A DNA stretch of 13,866 nucleotides, taken from positions 1-13,866 of the forward strand of contig JAPHTE010000188.1 of the NCBI GenBank assembly GCA_026196445.1, read 5' to 3'. The position numbers were made by a program, and so were the translations under genes. This document shows, piece by piece, positions 1-6,401 of this stretch. The notes beneath the pieces were generated by a model. It had not been told where the DNA came from and searched no databases. It was given only the letters and a program-made list of their open reading frames with translations. Every line of letters begins with the position of its first letter. Positions within the stretch are counted from its first letter, which is position 1. The stretch comes from Lysobacterales bacterium (GTDB lineage Bacteria; Pseudomonadota; Gammaproteobacteria; Xanthomonadales; SZUA-36).

Positions 1-1290
1 GAAATGCGCCATGAAGGACGCGGGTGCAACTGCACCCAATCCCAGCAACGCCAGACCGGCAACGACCATGCCAATGATCGGGCCAGCAACGGATTTCTTT
101 TTCTCTTCCACGGCTGCCGGGGCGGGAGCCGGTGCCGGCTTGGCCTTGGCGGGCGCAGCAGACAGCGTCGGTGCGGGTGGTGGCCAGGTGGTCTCACCAT
201 CCTTGCACACCGTGGCGCCGCGGAACACTTCGTCTTCCATGTCGACTTTGATCTGGCCGTCTTTCTCGGGAGTCAGATCGGTTAACAAGTGACGCAGGTT
301 GGTGGCGTATAACTGGCTGGATTGTGCAGCCAGGCGGCTGGGCATATCGGTGTAGCCGATCAAGGTCACACCGTGGTGTGTTACCACCTCGCCAGGCTCG
401 GTCAATTCGCAGTTACCACCCTGCTCGGCCGCCAGGTCAACAATGACGCTGCCGTCCTTCATGGATTCGACCATCTCGGCCGTCCATAACTTCGGCGCCG
501 GCCGTCCCGGTATCAGGGCAGTCGTAATCACGATGTCGACGTCCTTTGCCTGCTCGGCAAACAGGGCCATTTCAGCGGCGATGAACTCATCGCTCATGAC
601 CTTGGCATATCCGCCTTCACCGCTACCGTCTTCGTCTTTGAAGTCCAGCATCAGGAATTCGGCGTCCATGCTCTCGATCTGTTCTTTGACCTCCGGACGG
701 GTATCAAAGGAACGCACGATCGCGCCCATGCTCTTGGCCGCGCCAATAGCAGCAAGGCCGGCAACACCGGCACCGATCACCAGCACCTTGGCGGGCATGA
801 CCTTGCCGGCAGCCGTGATCTGGCCGGTGAAGAAACGCCCGAAATGCTGTGCGGCTTCCACGACTGCGCGATAGCCCGCGATGTTCGCCATCGAACTCAA
901 TGCGTCCACTTTCTGTGCGCGCGAGATACGCGGAACACTGTCCATCGCCATGGCAGTGACGCCGCGTTCAGTCAATTTCTTGAGCAGCTCAGGGTTCTGT
1001 GCAGGCCACAGGAAAGAAATCAGCGTCTGGCCGGACTTCAGCCTGTCCGCCTCGTCATCTTCAGGGCCGCGTACTTTCAGAATGATGTCGGAATTACTCC
1101 AGATGCCATCCACCGTGTCGATGGAACAGCCCGCTGCTTCATAACTCGCATCAGAAAAGTTGGCAGCGGCGCCGGCGTCGGACTCCACTGCAATATCAAA
1201 CCCCAACTTGATTAATTGGGAGGCCACATCTGGGGTCGTGGCTACGCGCTTCTCGCCCGCGTATCGCTCCCGCGGTACACCGATTCTCAT
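1..1290 (-). CDS. pntA: NAD(P) transhydrogenase subunit alpha, PntA (C-terminus cut off by window edge)
   Basis: Alpha subunit of the inner-membrane proton-translocating transhydrogenase, which uses the proton-motive force to move hydride from NADH to NADP+. It forms the NAD(H)-binding half and works with PntB. Seen: 430 codons, start ATG at 1290 with GGAGAG upstream on the minus strand. The N-terminus is the family-typical MRIGVPRE. The nucleotide-binding motif GAGVAGLAAIG lies near residues 172-182, followed by a conserved FDTRPEVKEQ stretch, then ALIPGRPAPKLW and GYTDMPSRLAAQSSQLY. After the soluble domain come an Ala/Pro/Lys-rich linker and the start of a first membrane helix ending APASFMAHF, which matches the fused E. 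coli type (about 510 residues) rather than the split PntAA/PntAB type. Roughly the last three membrane helices lie beyond the window, and pntB is expected after them (inference). It sits 189 bases downstream of murA on the same strand. Confidence 0.96.
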   Translation of the reverse strand, partial: MRIGVPRERYAGEKRVATTPDVASQLIKLGFDIAVESDAGAAANFSDASYEAAGCSIDTVDGIWSNSDIILKVRGPEDDEADRLKSGQTLISFLWPAQNPELLKKLTERGVTAMAMDSVPRISRAQKVDALSSMANIAGYRAVVEAAQHFGRFFTGQITAAGKVMPAKVLVIGAGVAGLAAIGAAKSMGAIVRSFDTRPEVKEQIESMDAEFLMLDFKDEDGSGEGGYAKVMSDEFIAAEMALFAEQAKDVDIVITTALIPGRPAPKLWTAEMVESMKDGSVIVDLAAEQGGNCELTEPGEVVTHHGVTLIGYTDMPSRLAAQSSQLYATNLRHLLTDLTPEKDGQIKVDMEDEVFRGATVCKDGETTWPPPAPTLSAAPAKAKPAPAPAPAAVEEKKKSVAGPIIGMVVAGLALLGLGAVAPASFMAHF

Positions 1291-1359
1291 ATAAAAACTC
1301 TCCGGTTGAATTGCCGTTTAAAGATTGGGTTACTTATTAACAAATAGTCTCGTTCTCAT

Positions 1360-1401
1360 GTACTTAACCGGAAAATAACTATCCATCGCACCGGTAAGTA
1401 C
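1360..1401. repeat. Near-perfect inverted repeat in the pntA leader
   Basis: The left arm GTACTTAACCGG (1360-1371) and right arm CCGGTAAGTAC (1391-1401) are reverse complements apart from one extra A in the left arm. They are separated by a 19-base AT-rich loop. The repeat lies between the candidate -10 box at 1416-1421 and the pntA start codon, so if that promoter is real it would form a hairpin in the pntA 5' leader or an operator just after the transcription start. No U-run follows on either strand, so it is not a standard terminator. Its function is unknown. Confidence 0.55.
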
Positions 1402-1415
1402 GCCCGTGGGTGGAG

Positions 1416-1421
1416 AGTATA
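1416..1421 (-). promoter_or_regulatory. Candidate -10 box for pntA
   Basis: On the minus strand the hexamer reads TATACT, five of six matches to the sigma-70 -10 consensus. No good -35 hexamer sits 16-18 bases upstream. Transcription from here would leave a leader of roughly 118 bases before pntA, containing the inverted repeat at 1360-1401. This is weak evidence on its own. pntA might instead be read from murA through an imperfect terminator. Confidence 0.3.
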
Positions 1422-1458
1422 CCTGCAAATCGGCCTCGAACTACGACCTAGGTCAATT

Positions 1459-1477
1459 AAACCGCATTGCGCGGTCT
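1459..1477 (-). terminator. Probable short intrinsic terminator after murA
   Basis: On the minus strand, just after the murA TAG, the sequence folds as ACCGC-GCAAT-GCGGT. The five-pair stem can be extended by a G-U and an A-U pair, and TTAATT follows. The position directly after the stop codon and the U-rich tail support a terminator, but the stem is short, so read-through into pntA is possible. Confidence 0.4.
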
Positions 1478-1479
1478 TT

Positions 1480-2754
1480 CTAGCGCGTTTTCCGGGGAGA
1501 TGCGACCCGCCGGATACGCGCACCCAGTTGGCCGAGTTTTTCCTCGATAATTTCATAGCCACGGTCAATGTGATAAACGCGGTCAACCGTCGTCGTGCCA
1601 TTTGCAACCAGGCCCGCCAACACCAGTCCGGCCGAAGCGCGTAAATCAGTCGCCATGATCGGAGCACCATTCAGTTCATCAACACCCCTGATAATGGCCG
1701 TGTTGCCCTTGACCCTGATATTGGCACCAAGACGTTGTAATTCCTGGACGTGCATGAAGCGATTTTCGAAGACCGTTTCTGTGATGATGGCAGTGCCTTC
1801 GGCCACCGTGTTCAAGGCAGTGAACTGCGCCTGCATGTCCGTGGCGAAGCCCGGATAGGGTGCGGTGGTGATATCCACTGCCAGCGGCCGGCGACCCTTC
1901 ATGTCCAGGTCGATCCAGTCCTCACCCACCTCGATGACTGCACCGGTTTCACGTAATTTTTCGATCACCGAATCCAGGTCACGGGGGCGTGTTCGCGTAA
2001 CCCTTACGTGGCCGCGCGTGATGGCCCCGGCCACCAGGTAAGTCCCGGTTTCAATCCGGTCGGGCAGTACCGAGTACTCGGTTCCGTGCAGGTTTTCGAC
2101 ACCTTCGATGGTCAACGTGTTGCTGCCCGCGCCACTGATTTTTGCACCCATGGCGTTCAGGAATTTGGCCAGGTCCACCACCTCCGGTTCCTGGGCCGCA
2201 TTTTCAATCACGCTGGTGCCCTGGGCCAGGACGGCCGCCATCATGATATTCTCCGTGCCAGTTACGGTGACGGTATCGAATATGATATTGGCACCCTTGA
2301 GCTGTTTGGCGCTGGCCTCGATATTGCCGTTGACTACAGAAACTTCCGCGCCAAGGGCCTGCAGGCCCCGCAAGTGCAGGTCGACCGGCCTGGAACCGAT
2401 CGCACACCCACCCGGCAGAGACACCACTGCACGGCCATAGCGGGCCACCAGCGGCCCCAGCACCAGGATCGAGGCACGCATGGTTTTGACCAGGTCGTAC
2501 GGCGCTTCAAACTGGTGCATCCCGCGCGGGTCGATCTCGATACGCATGCCGTCATCCATGGCCAGGCTGGCACCCATGCGGCCCAGCAATTCCATGGTGG
2601 TGGTGACATCCTGCAGGTGCGGTACATTGCTGATGTAGGATGGACCATCGCAGAGCAGGCTGGCGACCATGATCGGCAATACGGCATTCTTGGCGCCCGA
2701 GATCCAGACTTCACCGTCAAGTGGCACGCCACCGGTAATCTGGATGCAATCCAC
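1480..2754 (-). CDS. murA: UDP-N-acetylglucosamine 1-carboxyvinyltransferase, MurA
   Basis: Cytoplasmic enzyme that transfers enolpyruvate from PEP to UDP-GlcNAc, the first committed step of peptidoglycan synthesis and the target of fosfomycin. Seen: 424 residues (E. coli 419), with SGAKNA at residues 19-24 containing the conserved Lys22 and Asn23. The active-site loop PGGCAIGSRPVDLH places the catalytic cysteine at residue 117 (Cys115 in E. coli), so the enzyme should be fosfomycin-sensitive at this position, not the Cys-to-Asp resistant type. The C-terminus has the typical YHIDRGYE followed by a short basic tail. The start is GTG at 2754, chosen because AAGGAG (2763-2768) lies eight bases upstream and the protein begins at the normal family N-terminus. 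It follows ibaG by 25 bases, almost certainly in one operon, an arrangement shared with E. coli. Confidence 0.98.
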   Translation of the reverse strand: MDCIQITGGVPLDGEVWISGAKNAVLPIMVASLLCDGPSYISNVPHLQDVTTTMELLGRMGASLAMDDGMRIEIDPRGMHQFEAPYDLVKTMRASILVLGPLVARYGRAVVSLPGGCAIGSRPVDLHLRGLQALGAEVSVVNGNIEASAKQLKGANIIFDTVTVTGTENIMMAAVLAQGTSVIENAAQEPEVVDLAKFLNAMGAKISGAGSNTLTIEGVENLHGTEYSVLPDRIETGTYLVAGAITRGHVRVTRTRPRDLDSVIEKLRETGAVIEVGEDWIDLDMKGRRPLAVDITTAPYPGFATDMQAQFTALNTVAEGTAIITETVFENRFMHVQELQRLGANIRVKGNTAIIRGVDELNGAPIMATDLRASAGLVLAGLVANGTTTVDRVYHIDRGYEIIEEKLGQLGARIRRVASPRKTR

Positions 2755-2762
2755 TATGAGTG

Positions 2763-2768
2763 CTCCTT
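2763..2768 (-). promoter_or_regulatory. Shine-Dalgarno that fixes the GTG start of murA
   Basis: The minus strand reads AAGGAG with eight bases to GTG at 2754. No ATG lies at a sensible distance in the same frame, so this site decides the murA start. Confidence 0.75.
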
Positions 2769-2779
2769 AAGCGTGATGA

Positions 2780-3004
2780 TCACGAATCCGGTGTTTCCGT
2801 GCGCAATCCCAAAGCATGGATTTCGTTACCCATCAACTCTCCCAGTGTCGCGTACACCATGCGGTGCCTGGCCAGCGTATTCTTACCCTCGAAAGACGCA
2901 CTGCGCACCACGGCTTCGAAATGAACACCGTCGTCACCACTGACAGTCACCTCTGCGTCCGGCAGACCGTCACGTATCAGTTGCGCTATCGTATTGCTAT
3001 CCAT
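2780..3004 (-). CDS. ibaG: BolA-family protein, IbaG/YrbA type
   Basis: Small cytoplasmic BolA-like protein. Family members pair with monothiol glutaredoxins and take part in iron-sulfur cluster handling; IbaG in E. coli is linked to acid stress. Seen: 74 residues, made entirely of the BolA fold. The N-terminal half (DAEVTVSGDDGVHFEAVV) matches the family strand-turn-strand. The middle RHRMVYATLGELM corresponds to the conserved helix, and EIHALGLRT carries the invariant C-terminal histidine. It lacks the long C-terminal tail of true BolA. The ATG at 3004 has AAGGA nine bases upstream. Its place directly before murA is the conserved gammaproteobacterial order and supports IbaG over BolA. In E. 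coli mlaFEDCB precede it; here the gene is preceded by the divergent gap. Confidence 0.93.
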   Translation of the reverse strand: MDSNTIAQLIRDGLPDAEVTVSGDDGVHFEAVVRSASFEGKNTLARHRMVYATLGELMGNEIHALGLRTETPDS

Positions 3005-3092
3005 AAGCTACCGTCCTTTGTCACCGGGCAACGCTGCGCCTAATCGAGTCACCGATACAGAAAACCATTCAATAACAAGAAAACTCTGATCT

Positions 3093-3102
3093 GTTCATGA
3101 AC
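3093..3102. promoter_or_regulatory. 10-base perfect palindrome upstream of ibaG
   Basis: GTTCATGAAC is its own reverse complement and lies about 90 bases upstream of the ibaG start in the AT-rich divergent gap. It could be half of a dimeric regulator site, but only one copy is visible and a 10-base palindrome can arise by chance. I see no convincing -35/-10 pair for ibaG around it. Confidence 0.2.
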
Positions 3103-3116
3103 TCTTATTTCGCAAC

Positions 3117-3194
3117 TTAAATGACCTGCTTGATCGGCGGGACAAACAGACTTGACCATTCAGGAGCGGTTATAATAATGGATTCTACTGCCAT
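3117..3194 (-). CDS. Candidate 25-residue small protein or leader peptide
   Basis: An unrecognised short ORF in the divergent gap upstream of ibaG. Seen: ATG at 3194 preceded on the minus strand by AAAGGAGAG (AAGGAG eight bases away), one of the best ribosome binding sites in the window, then 25 codons to TAA at 3117. The peptide begins MAVESIIITAPEW and ends LFVPPIKQVI; it is mostly hydrophobic with one Trp and no cysteine. A second in-frame ATG at 3212 would give 31 residues but would place the ribosome site inside the gene. It ends 112 bases before ibaG. The opposite strand carries a TATAAT inside it, so the DNA may instead be kept for a plus-strand promoter. No homologue comes to mind and no function can be assigned. 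Confidence 0.35.
   Translation of the reverse strand: MAVESIIITAPEWSSLFVPPIKQVI
3152..3176 (+). promoter_or_regulatory. Candidate promoter for the plus-strand yrbG-lpt cluster
   Basis: A consensus -10 TATAAT lies at 3171-3176, about 100 bases before the CaCA gene. A good -35-like TTGACC (3152-3157) is only 13 bases upstream of it, which is too short for normal sigma-70 spacing. At 17 bases the -35 would be the poor AGACTT (3148-3153). The -10 is therefore strong but the pairing is uncertain. The site overlaps the antisense small ORF at 3117-3194. Confidence 0.4.
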
Positions 3195-3275
3195 TAAAAA
3201 CTCTCCTTTCATGCAGATAACCGTCCCACGCCTGATTCAACGCCAGCCACAACCGGGATCTGACCGGCAATCGCC

Positions 3276-4265
3276 ATGCTGCTAGCGATTATTCAGTTGG
3301 TGGCGGGTTTTCTGCTGCTGGTGTGGGGTGCTGACCGTCTCGTGGCGGGTGCTTCAGCGACTGCGCGCAACCTCGGCGTTTCGCCGTTAATCATCGGCTT
3401 GACTATCATCGGTTTTGGCACCTCTGCGCCGGAGTTGGTCGTTTCTGCCGTCGCCACGCTGAAGGGCAATGCAGGACTGGCAGTTGGTAACGCCATTGGT
3501 TCGAATATCGCCAACATGGGACTGGTTCTGGGCACCACGGCGCTGATCTTCCCGTTGCGTCTCGAATCTACGGCGCTCAAACGTGAATACCCGATGTTGC
3601 TGCTGGTCATGCTGGCCTGTTTCCTGATGGCGCTTAATGGCATCTACAGCCGCCCCGAAGGTGTGGCACTGTTGATTTTCCTGTTGCTTGTTGTCGTCTG
3701 GATTATTCGTATTGGCTTGCAACGACCGTTATCCGATCCGCTTGCCGAAGAATTCGATGCGGAGATACCCAGGGACGTCCCCACCAAAATCGCCTTGTTC
3801 TGGTTAATAATCGGTCTCATCGTATTGCCGGTGAGTTCCACCTTCCTGGTTGACGGCGCGATCACGATCGCACATATCCTGGGGGTGAGCGACACCGTCG
3901 TTGGCCTGACCATCGTTGCACTGGGCACCAGCCTGCCAGAACTGGCGACCGCGATTACCGCAGCCCTGAACAGGGAAGACGACCTGGCGATCGGAAATAT
4001 TATCGGCTCCAACATGTTCAACCTGCTGGGTGTGCTCGGTATCGCCTCCACCATCCGGCCGGTCGAACTGCTGCCCATCTTCCTGGCCCGTGATTTCCCT
4101 GCCATGTTCCTGATTACGGGGGCCCTGTACCTGATGGCGTCGGACTTCCGGGGGCCGGGGCGTATCGGCAGACGTTCCGGTGGCCTGCTGCTAGCCATGT
4201 TCATCGGCTACATGGTGCTGGTGTGGATGAGCTCGGGCCACGTGGAGTTACCACTTCGCGGCTAG
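3276..4265 (+). CDS. yrbG: Calcium/sodium (CaCA-family) antiporter, YrbG-like
   Basis: Inner-membrane cation antiporter of the CaCA superfamily; substrates across the family are Ca2+, Na+, K+ or H+, and the ion exchanged here cannot be told from sequence. Seen: 329 residues (E. coli YrbG 325), hydrophobic throughout with about ten membrane segments. The two inverted alpha repeats that form the ion path are clear: GFGTSAPELVVSA (about 47-59, Glu53) with GNAIGSNIANMG, and ALGTSLPELATA (about 215-226, Glu222) with GNIIGSNMFNLLG. A hydrophilic loop near residues 150-170 separates the halves. The ATG at 3276 is the first start after an in-frame TGA at 3261; its ribosome site is weak. In E. coli the same gene starts the kds-lpt cluster. 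The next gene begins 64 bases downstream, so co-transcription with kdsD is likely but not certain. Confidence 0.92.
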   Translation: MLLAIIQLVAGFLLLVWGADRLVAGASATARNLGVSPLIIGLTIIGFGTSAPELVVSAVATLKGNAGLAVGNAIGSNIANMGLVLGTTALIFPLRLESTALKREYPMLLLVMLACFLMALNGIYSRPEGVALLIFLLLVVVWIIRIGLQRPLSDPLAEEFDAEIPRDVPTKIALFWLIIGLIVLPVSSTFLVDGAITIAHILGVSDTVVGLTIVALGTSLPELATAITAALNREDDLAIGNIIGSNMFNLLGVLGIASTIRPVELLPIFLARDFPAMFLITGALYLMASDFRGPGRIGRRSGGLLLAMFIGYMVLVWMSSGHVELPLRG

Positions 4266-4317
4266 TGTACTGCGCCAGCGCCATCCCAACAGTCCGCTGC
4301 TTTTGGTCAATTCGGGG

Positions 4318-4323
4318 TAGAAT
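4318..4323 (+). promoter_or_regulatory. Candidate -10 box directly before kdsD
   Basis: TAGAAT ends six bases before the kdsD ATG, so initiation from it would start at or next to the start codon and give a nearly leaderless message. No purine-rich ribosome site is visible before kdsD apart from GGGG at 4313-4316 overlapping this region, and no -35 match lies 17 bases upstream. The match may be chance. Confidence 0.25.
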
Positions 4324-4329
4324 ACGTCC

Positions 4330-5301
4330 ATGAACAACCACGCCCTGAAAAACCTGGCCCGTGAAGTCGTCAACACCGAAGCTGCGGCCGTCGCTGGCCT
4401 GGTTGATTTGATCGATGATGAATTCGCGCGCGCCTGCGAGCTTGTACTAGCGTGCAAAGGCAGGGTCGTTGTGCTCGGCATGGGTAAATCAGGGCATATC
4501 GCTGGAAAGATTGCCGCCACGCTGGCGAGCACTGGTACCCCTGCATTTTTTGTGCACCCCGCAGAGGCCTCTCATGGGGACCTGGGTATGATCACTGCGG
4601 ATGACGTGGTGTTGGTCCTGTCTAATTCAGGTGAGACCGATGAAGTCAGGCAGATTCTGCCTTTGCTCAAACGACTGGGTGTCAGGATAATCGCCATGAC
4701 CGGTAACGCCAAGTCATCATTGGCCAGCCATGCGGACGTACACCTCGATGTCTCGGTACGGTCCGAAGCCTGTCCGTTAGGGCTGGCACCAACCTCCAGC
4801 ACCACCGTGGCGCTGGTCATGGGCGACGCGCTGGCGGTTTCACTTTTACAGACACGTGGGTTTACAGCCGAGGACTTCGCACGCTCCCACCCCGCCGGGC
4901 AGCTCGGCAAACGCCTGCTGCTACACATCCAGGATGTCATGCACAGTGGTGACGACATGCCTGTGATTGGCGCCACTGCCTGCTTGTCGGAAGCCATCGT
5001 GGAGATGACAAAAAAGCGTCTGGGTATGGTTGCAATAACGGACGAGAAACTCCGGGTTGCTGGCGTCTTTACCGATGGCGACCTGCGCCGCACCCTGGAC
5101 AAGCCGATCGACCCGCGCAAGGTGACCATGGCTGAACTCATGACCCCCGGCGGCAAGACAGTTCATCCGACAGCGCTGGCAGCTGAAGCGGTCAAGATGA
5201 TGCAGGAATACAAGATACAGGGTTTGCTGGTCACCGATGACGAACACCGGCTGGTCGGTGTACTGAACTTCAACGACCTGTTGCAGGCGGGGGTGGTTTG
5301 A
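4330..5301 (+). CDS. kdsD: D-arabinose 5-phosphate isomerase, KdsD
   Basis: Cytoplasmic enzyme that interconverts D-ribulose 5-phosphate and D-arabinose 5-phosphate, the first step of Kdo synthesis for the LPS inner core. Seen: 323 residues (E. coli 328). An N-terminal SIS sugar-phosphate isomerase domain (about 30-180) contains GMGKSGHI, VHPAEASHGDLGM, LSNSGETDE and LAPTSSTT. Lys53, Glu105, Glu146 and His187 fall exactly six residues before E. coli Lys59, Glu111, Glu152 and His193, so the catalytic set is complete. Two CBS repeats follow (about 200-323), ending in the family-typical LLQAGVV. The ATG at 4330 gives a normal N-terminus, although no clear ribosome site precedes it. The stop codon abuts the kdsC start, so the two are surely coupled. 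Confidence 0.97.
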   Translation: MNNHALKNLAREVVNTEAAAVAGLVDLIDDEFARACELVLACKGRVVVLGMGKSGHIAGKIAATLASTGTPAFFVHPAEASHGDLGMITADDVVLVLSNSGETDEVRQILPLLKRLGVRIIAMTGNAKSSLASHADVHLDVSVRSEACPLGLAPTSSTTVALVMGDALAVSLLQTRGFTAEDFARSHPAGQLGKRLLLHIQDVMHSGDDMPVIGATACLSEAIVEMTKKRLGMVAITDEKLRVAGVFTDGDLRRTLDKPIDPRKVTMAELMTPGGKTVHPTALAAEAVKMMQEYKIQGLLVTDDEHRLVGVLNFNDLLQAGVV

Positions 5302-5841
5302 ATGAGCAGTATGGACCCGGCGTTACGCGAACGCGCCGCCAACGTGCGCCTACTGGTGCTCGATGTCGACGGAGTGCTGACCGATGGCAAGCTATACCTC
5401 GACCACGCCGGCAACGAGATGAAGGCCTTCCATGCCCGCGACGGCCTGGGTATCAAGGTGCTGCAACGTTTTGGCATCGAAGTTGCCCTCATTACCGGCA
5501 GGGTGTCGGAGCCGGTCGCGCAACGTGCAGCCCAACTCGATATCAAGCACGTATACCAAGGTCATGAACATAAGCTCGGTGCATACCTGGATTTGCTGGA
5601 ACGGACCGGTCTCGACCCGGAACAAACCTGTTTCGCCGGTGACGACTGGATTGACCTGCCCGTCATGCTCCGTGCGGGGCTGGCCGTGGCGGTGGCGGAT
5701 GCCGAACCGAGGGTCAAACAGAAAGCCCACTGGGTAACTACGCAAAAAGGCGGCCGCGGCGCCGTAAGGGAAGTCTGCAACCTGATCCTTGCTGCACAGG
5801 GTAAGGAGCAGGCCGTATTGGATACCATCCTCGCCCCATGA
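5302..5841 (+). CDS. kdsC: 3-deoxy-D-manno-octulosonate 8-phosphate phosphatase, KdsC
   Basis: HAD-superfamily phosphatase, usually a homotetramer, that removes phosphate from Kdo 8-phosphate to give Kdo. Seen: 179 residues (E. coli 188) without a cap domain, as usual for KdsC. HAD motif I DVDGVLTD has nucleophile Asp21 and general acid/base Asp23. Motif II is LITGR (Thr65), motif III Lys91 in HEHKLG, and motif IV GDDWIDL has Asp114 and Asp118. The C-terminal GGRGAVREVCNLIL is typical of the family. The ATG follows the kdsD TGA with no gap; a second ATG three codons in (5311) is also possible. The last codons overlap lptC by four bases (ATGA). KdsC is the third step of the pathway; KdsA (second step) and KdsB (activation) are not in the window. 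Confidence 0.97.
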   Translation: MSSMDPALRERAANVRLLVLDVDGVLTDGKLYLDHAGNEMKAFHARDGLGIKVLQRFGIEVALITGRVSEPVAQRAAQLDIKHVYQGHEHKLGAYLDLLERTGLDPEQTCFAGDDWIDLPVMLRAGLAVAVADAEPRVKQKAHWVTTQKGGRGAVREVCNLILAAQGKEQAVLDTILAP

Positions 5842-6401
5842 TCACCCGGAAAACACGACGCGGAATCGTACTGCTGGTCATCCTGACGGCCGTCAGCTTC
5901 TGGGCCGGTCGAAAACAGGACATCGATGAACAGCACCCCGTTTCAGGACTCGACCCCAAGCTTAACTACGTCCTGCGCGACTTTGAATTGCAGTTTTTTG
6001 ATGAAAATGGAAAGGCGACGGTCAATTTGAGCGCCCCGCTGCTACGCAATGATCCTGCCATGGAGTTGGGCACCATCGAAAAACCGGTGTTCAAGTTGGT
6101 GCAGCCCGGCACGGTATGGAACCTGACGTCCGATTCCGCTACCGTGACGGCTGACAAGGAACACGTTCACTTGTCGGGTAAGGTCAACATCCTGAGACAT
6201 GAACCCTTGACCGGGAACCTGGCCGAGCTCAATACCGAGGAAGTACAGATCGAAGTGTCGCCACAAACAGCCAGTACTGACAAACCCGTCAGTATTTTTG
6301 ACGGTCACAACCAACTCGATGCCATCGGTCTTGACCTGGACATGAAAACCAATACATTTATGCTGAAGCAACAGGTTGAAGCGACTTATGCAGTCAATTA
6401 G
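5838..6401 (+). CDS. lptC: LPS export protein LptC
   Basis: Bitopic inner-membrane protein that takes LPS from the LptB2FG transporter and passes it to LptA in the periplasm. Seen: 187 residues (E. coli 191). A basic N-terminus (KTRRG) is followed by a single membrane anchor at about residues 9-23, then a periplasmic beta-jellyroll domain. Recognisable family stretches are DPKLNYVLRDFELQFFDENG near the start of the domain, a WNLTSDSATV strand, and HLSGKVNI...GNLAELNTEEVQI. Sequence identity in this family is low, so position in the cluster is an important part of the call. The ATG overlaps the kdsC stop as ATGA with no separate ribosome site, which suggests translational coupling. Its 3' end overlaps lptA. 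Confidence 0.93.
   Translation: MITRKTRRGIVLLVILTAVSFWAGRKQDIDEQHPVSGLDPKLNYVLRDFELQFFDENGKATVNLSAPLLRNDPAMELGTIEKPVFKLVQPGTVWNLTSDSATVTADKEHVHLSGKVNILRHEPLTGNLAELNTEEVQIEVSPQTASTDKPVSIFDGHNQLDAIGLDLDMKTNTFMLKQQVEATYAVN

Noticed and set aside
2008..2943. Long plus-strand open frame (about 311 codons) opposite murA and ibaG
   Set aside because: It is fully antisense to two clearly conserved genes, has no recognisable domain, and has the Arg/His/Gln/Gly-rich makeup expected from the shadow of a GC-rich gene.
3644..4204. Minus-strand open frame opposite the CaCA antiporter
   Set aside because: It is a Ser/Arg/Pro/Ile-rich shadow of a membrane-protein gene, with no ribosome site and no motif.
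6376..6387. TTG at 6376 as the lptA start
   Set aside because: It is possible but adds only four residues, and no better ribosome site supports it than the ATG at 6388.
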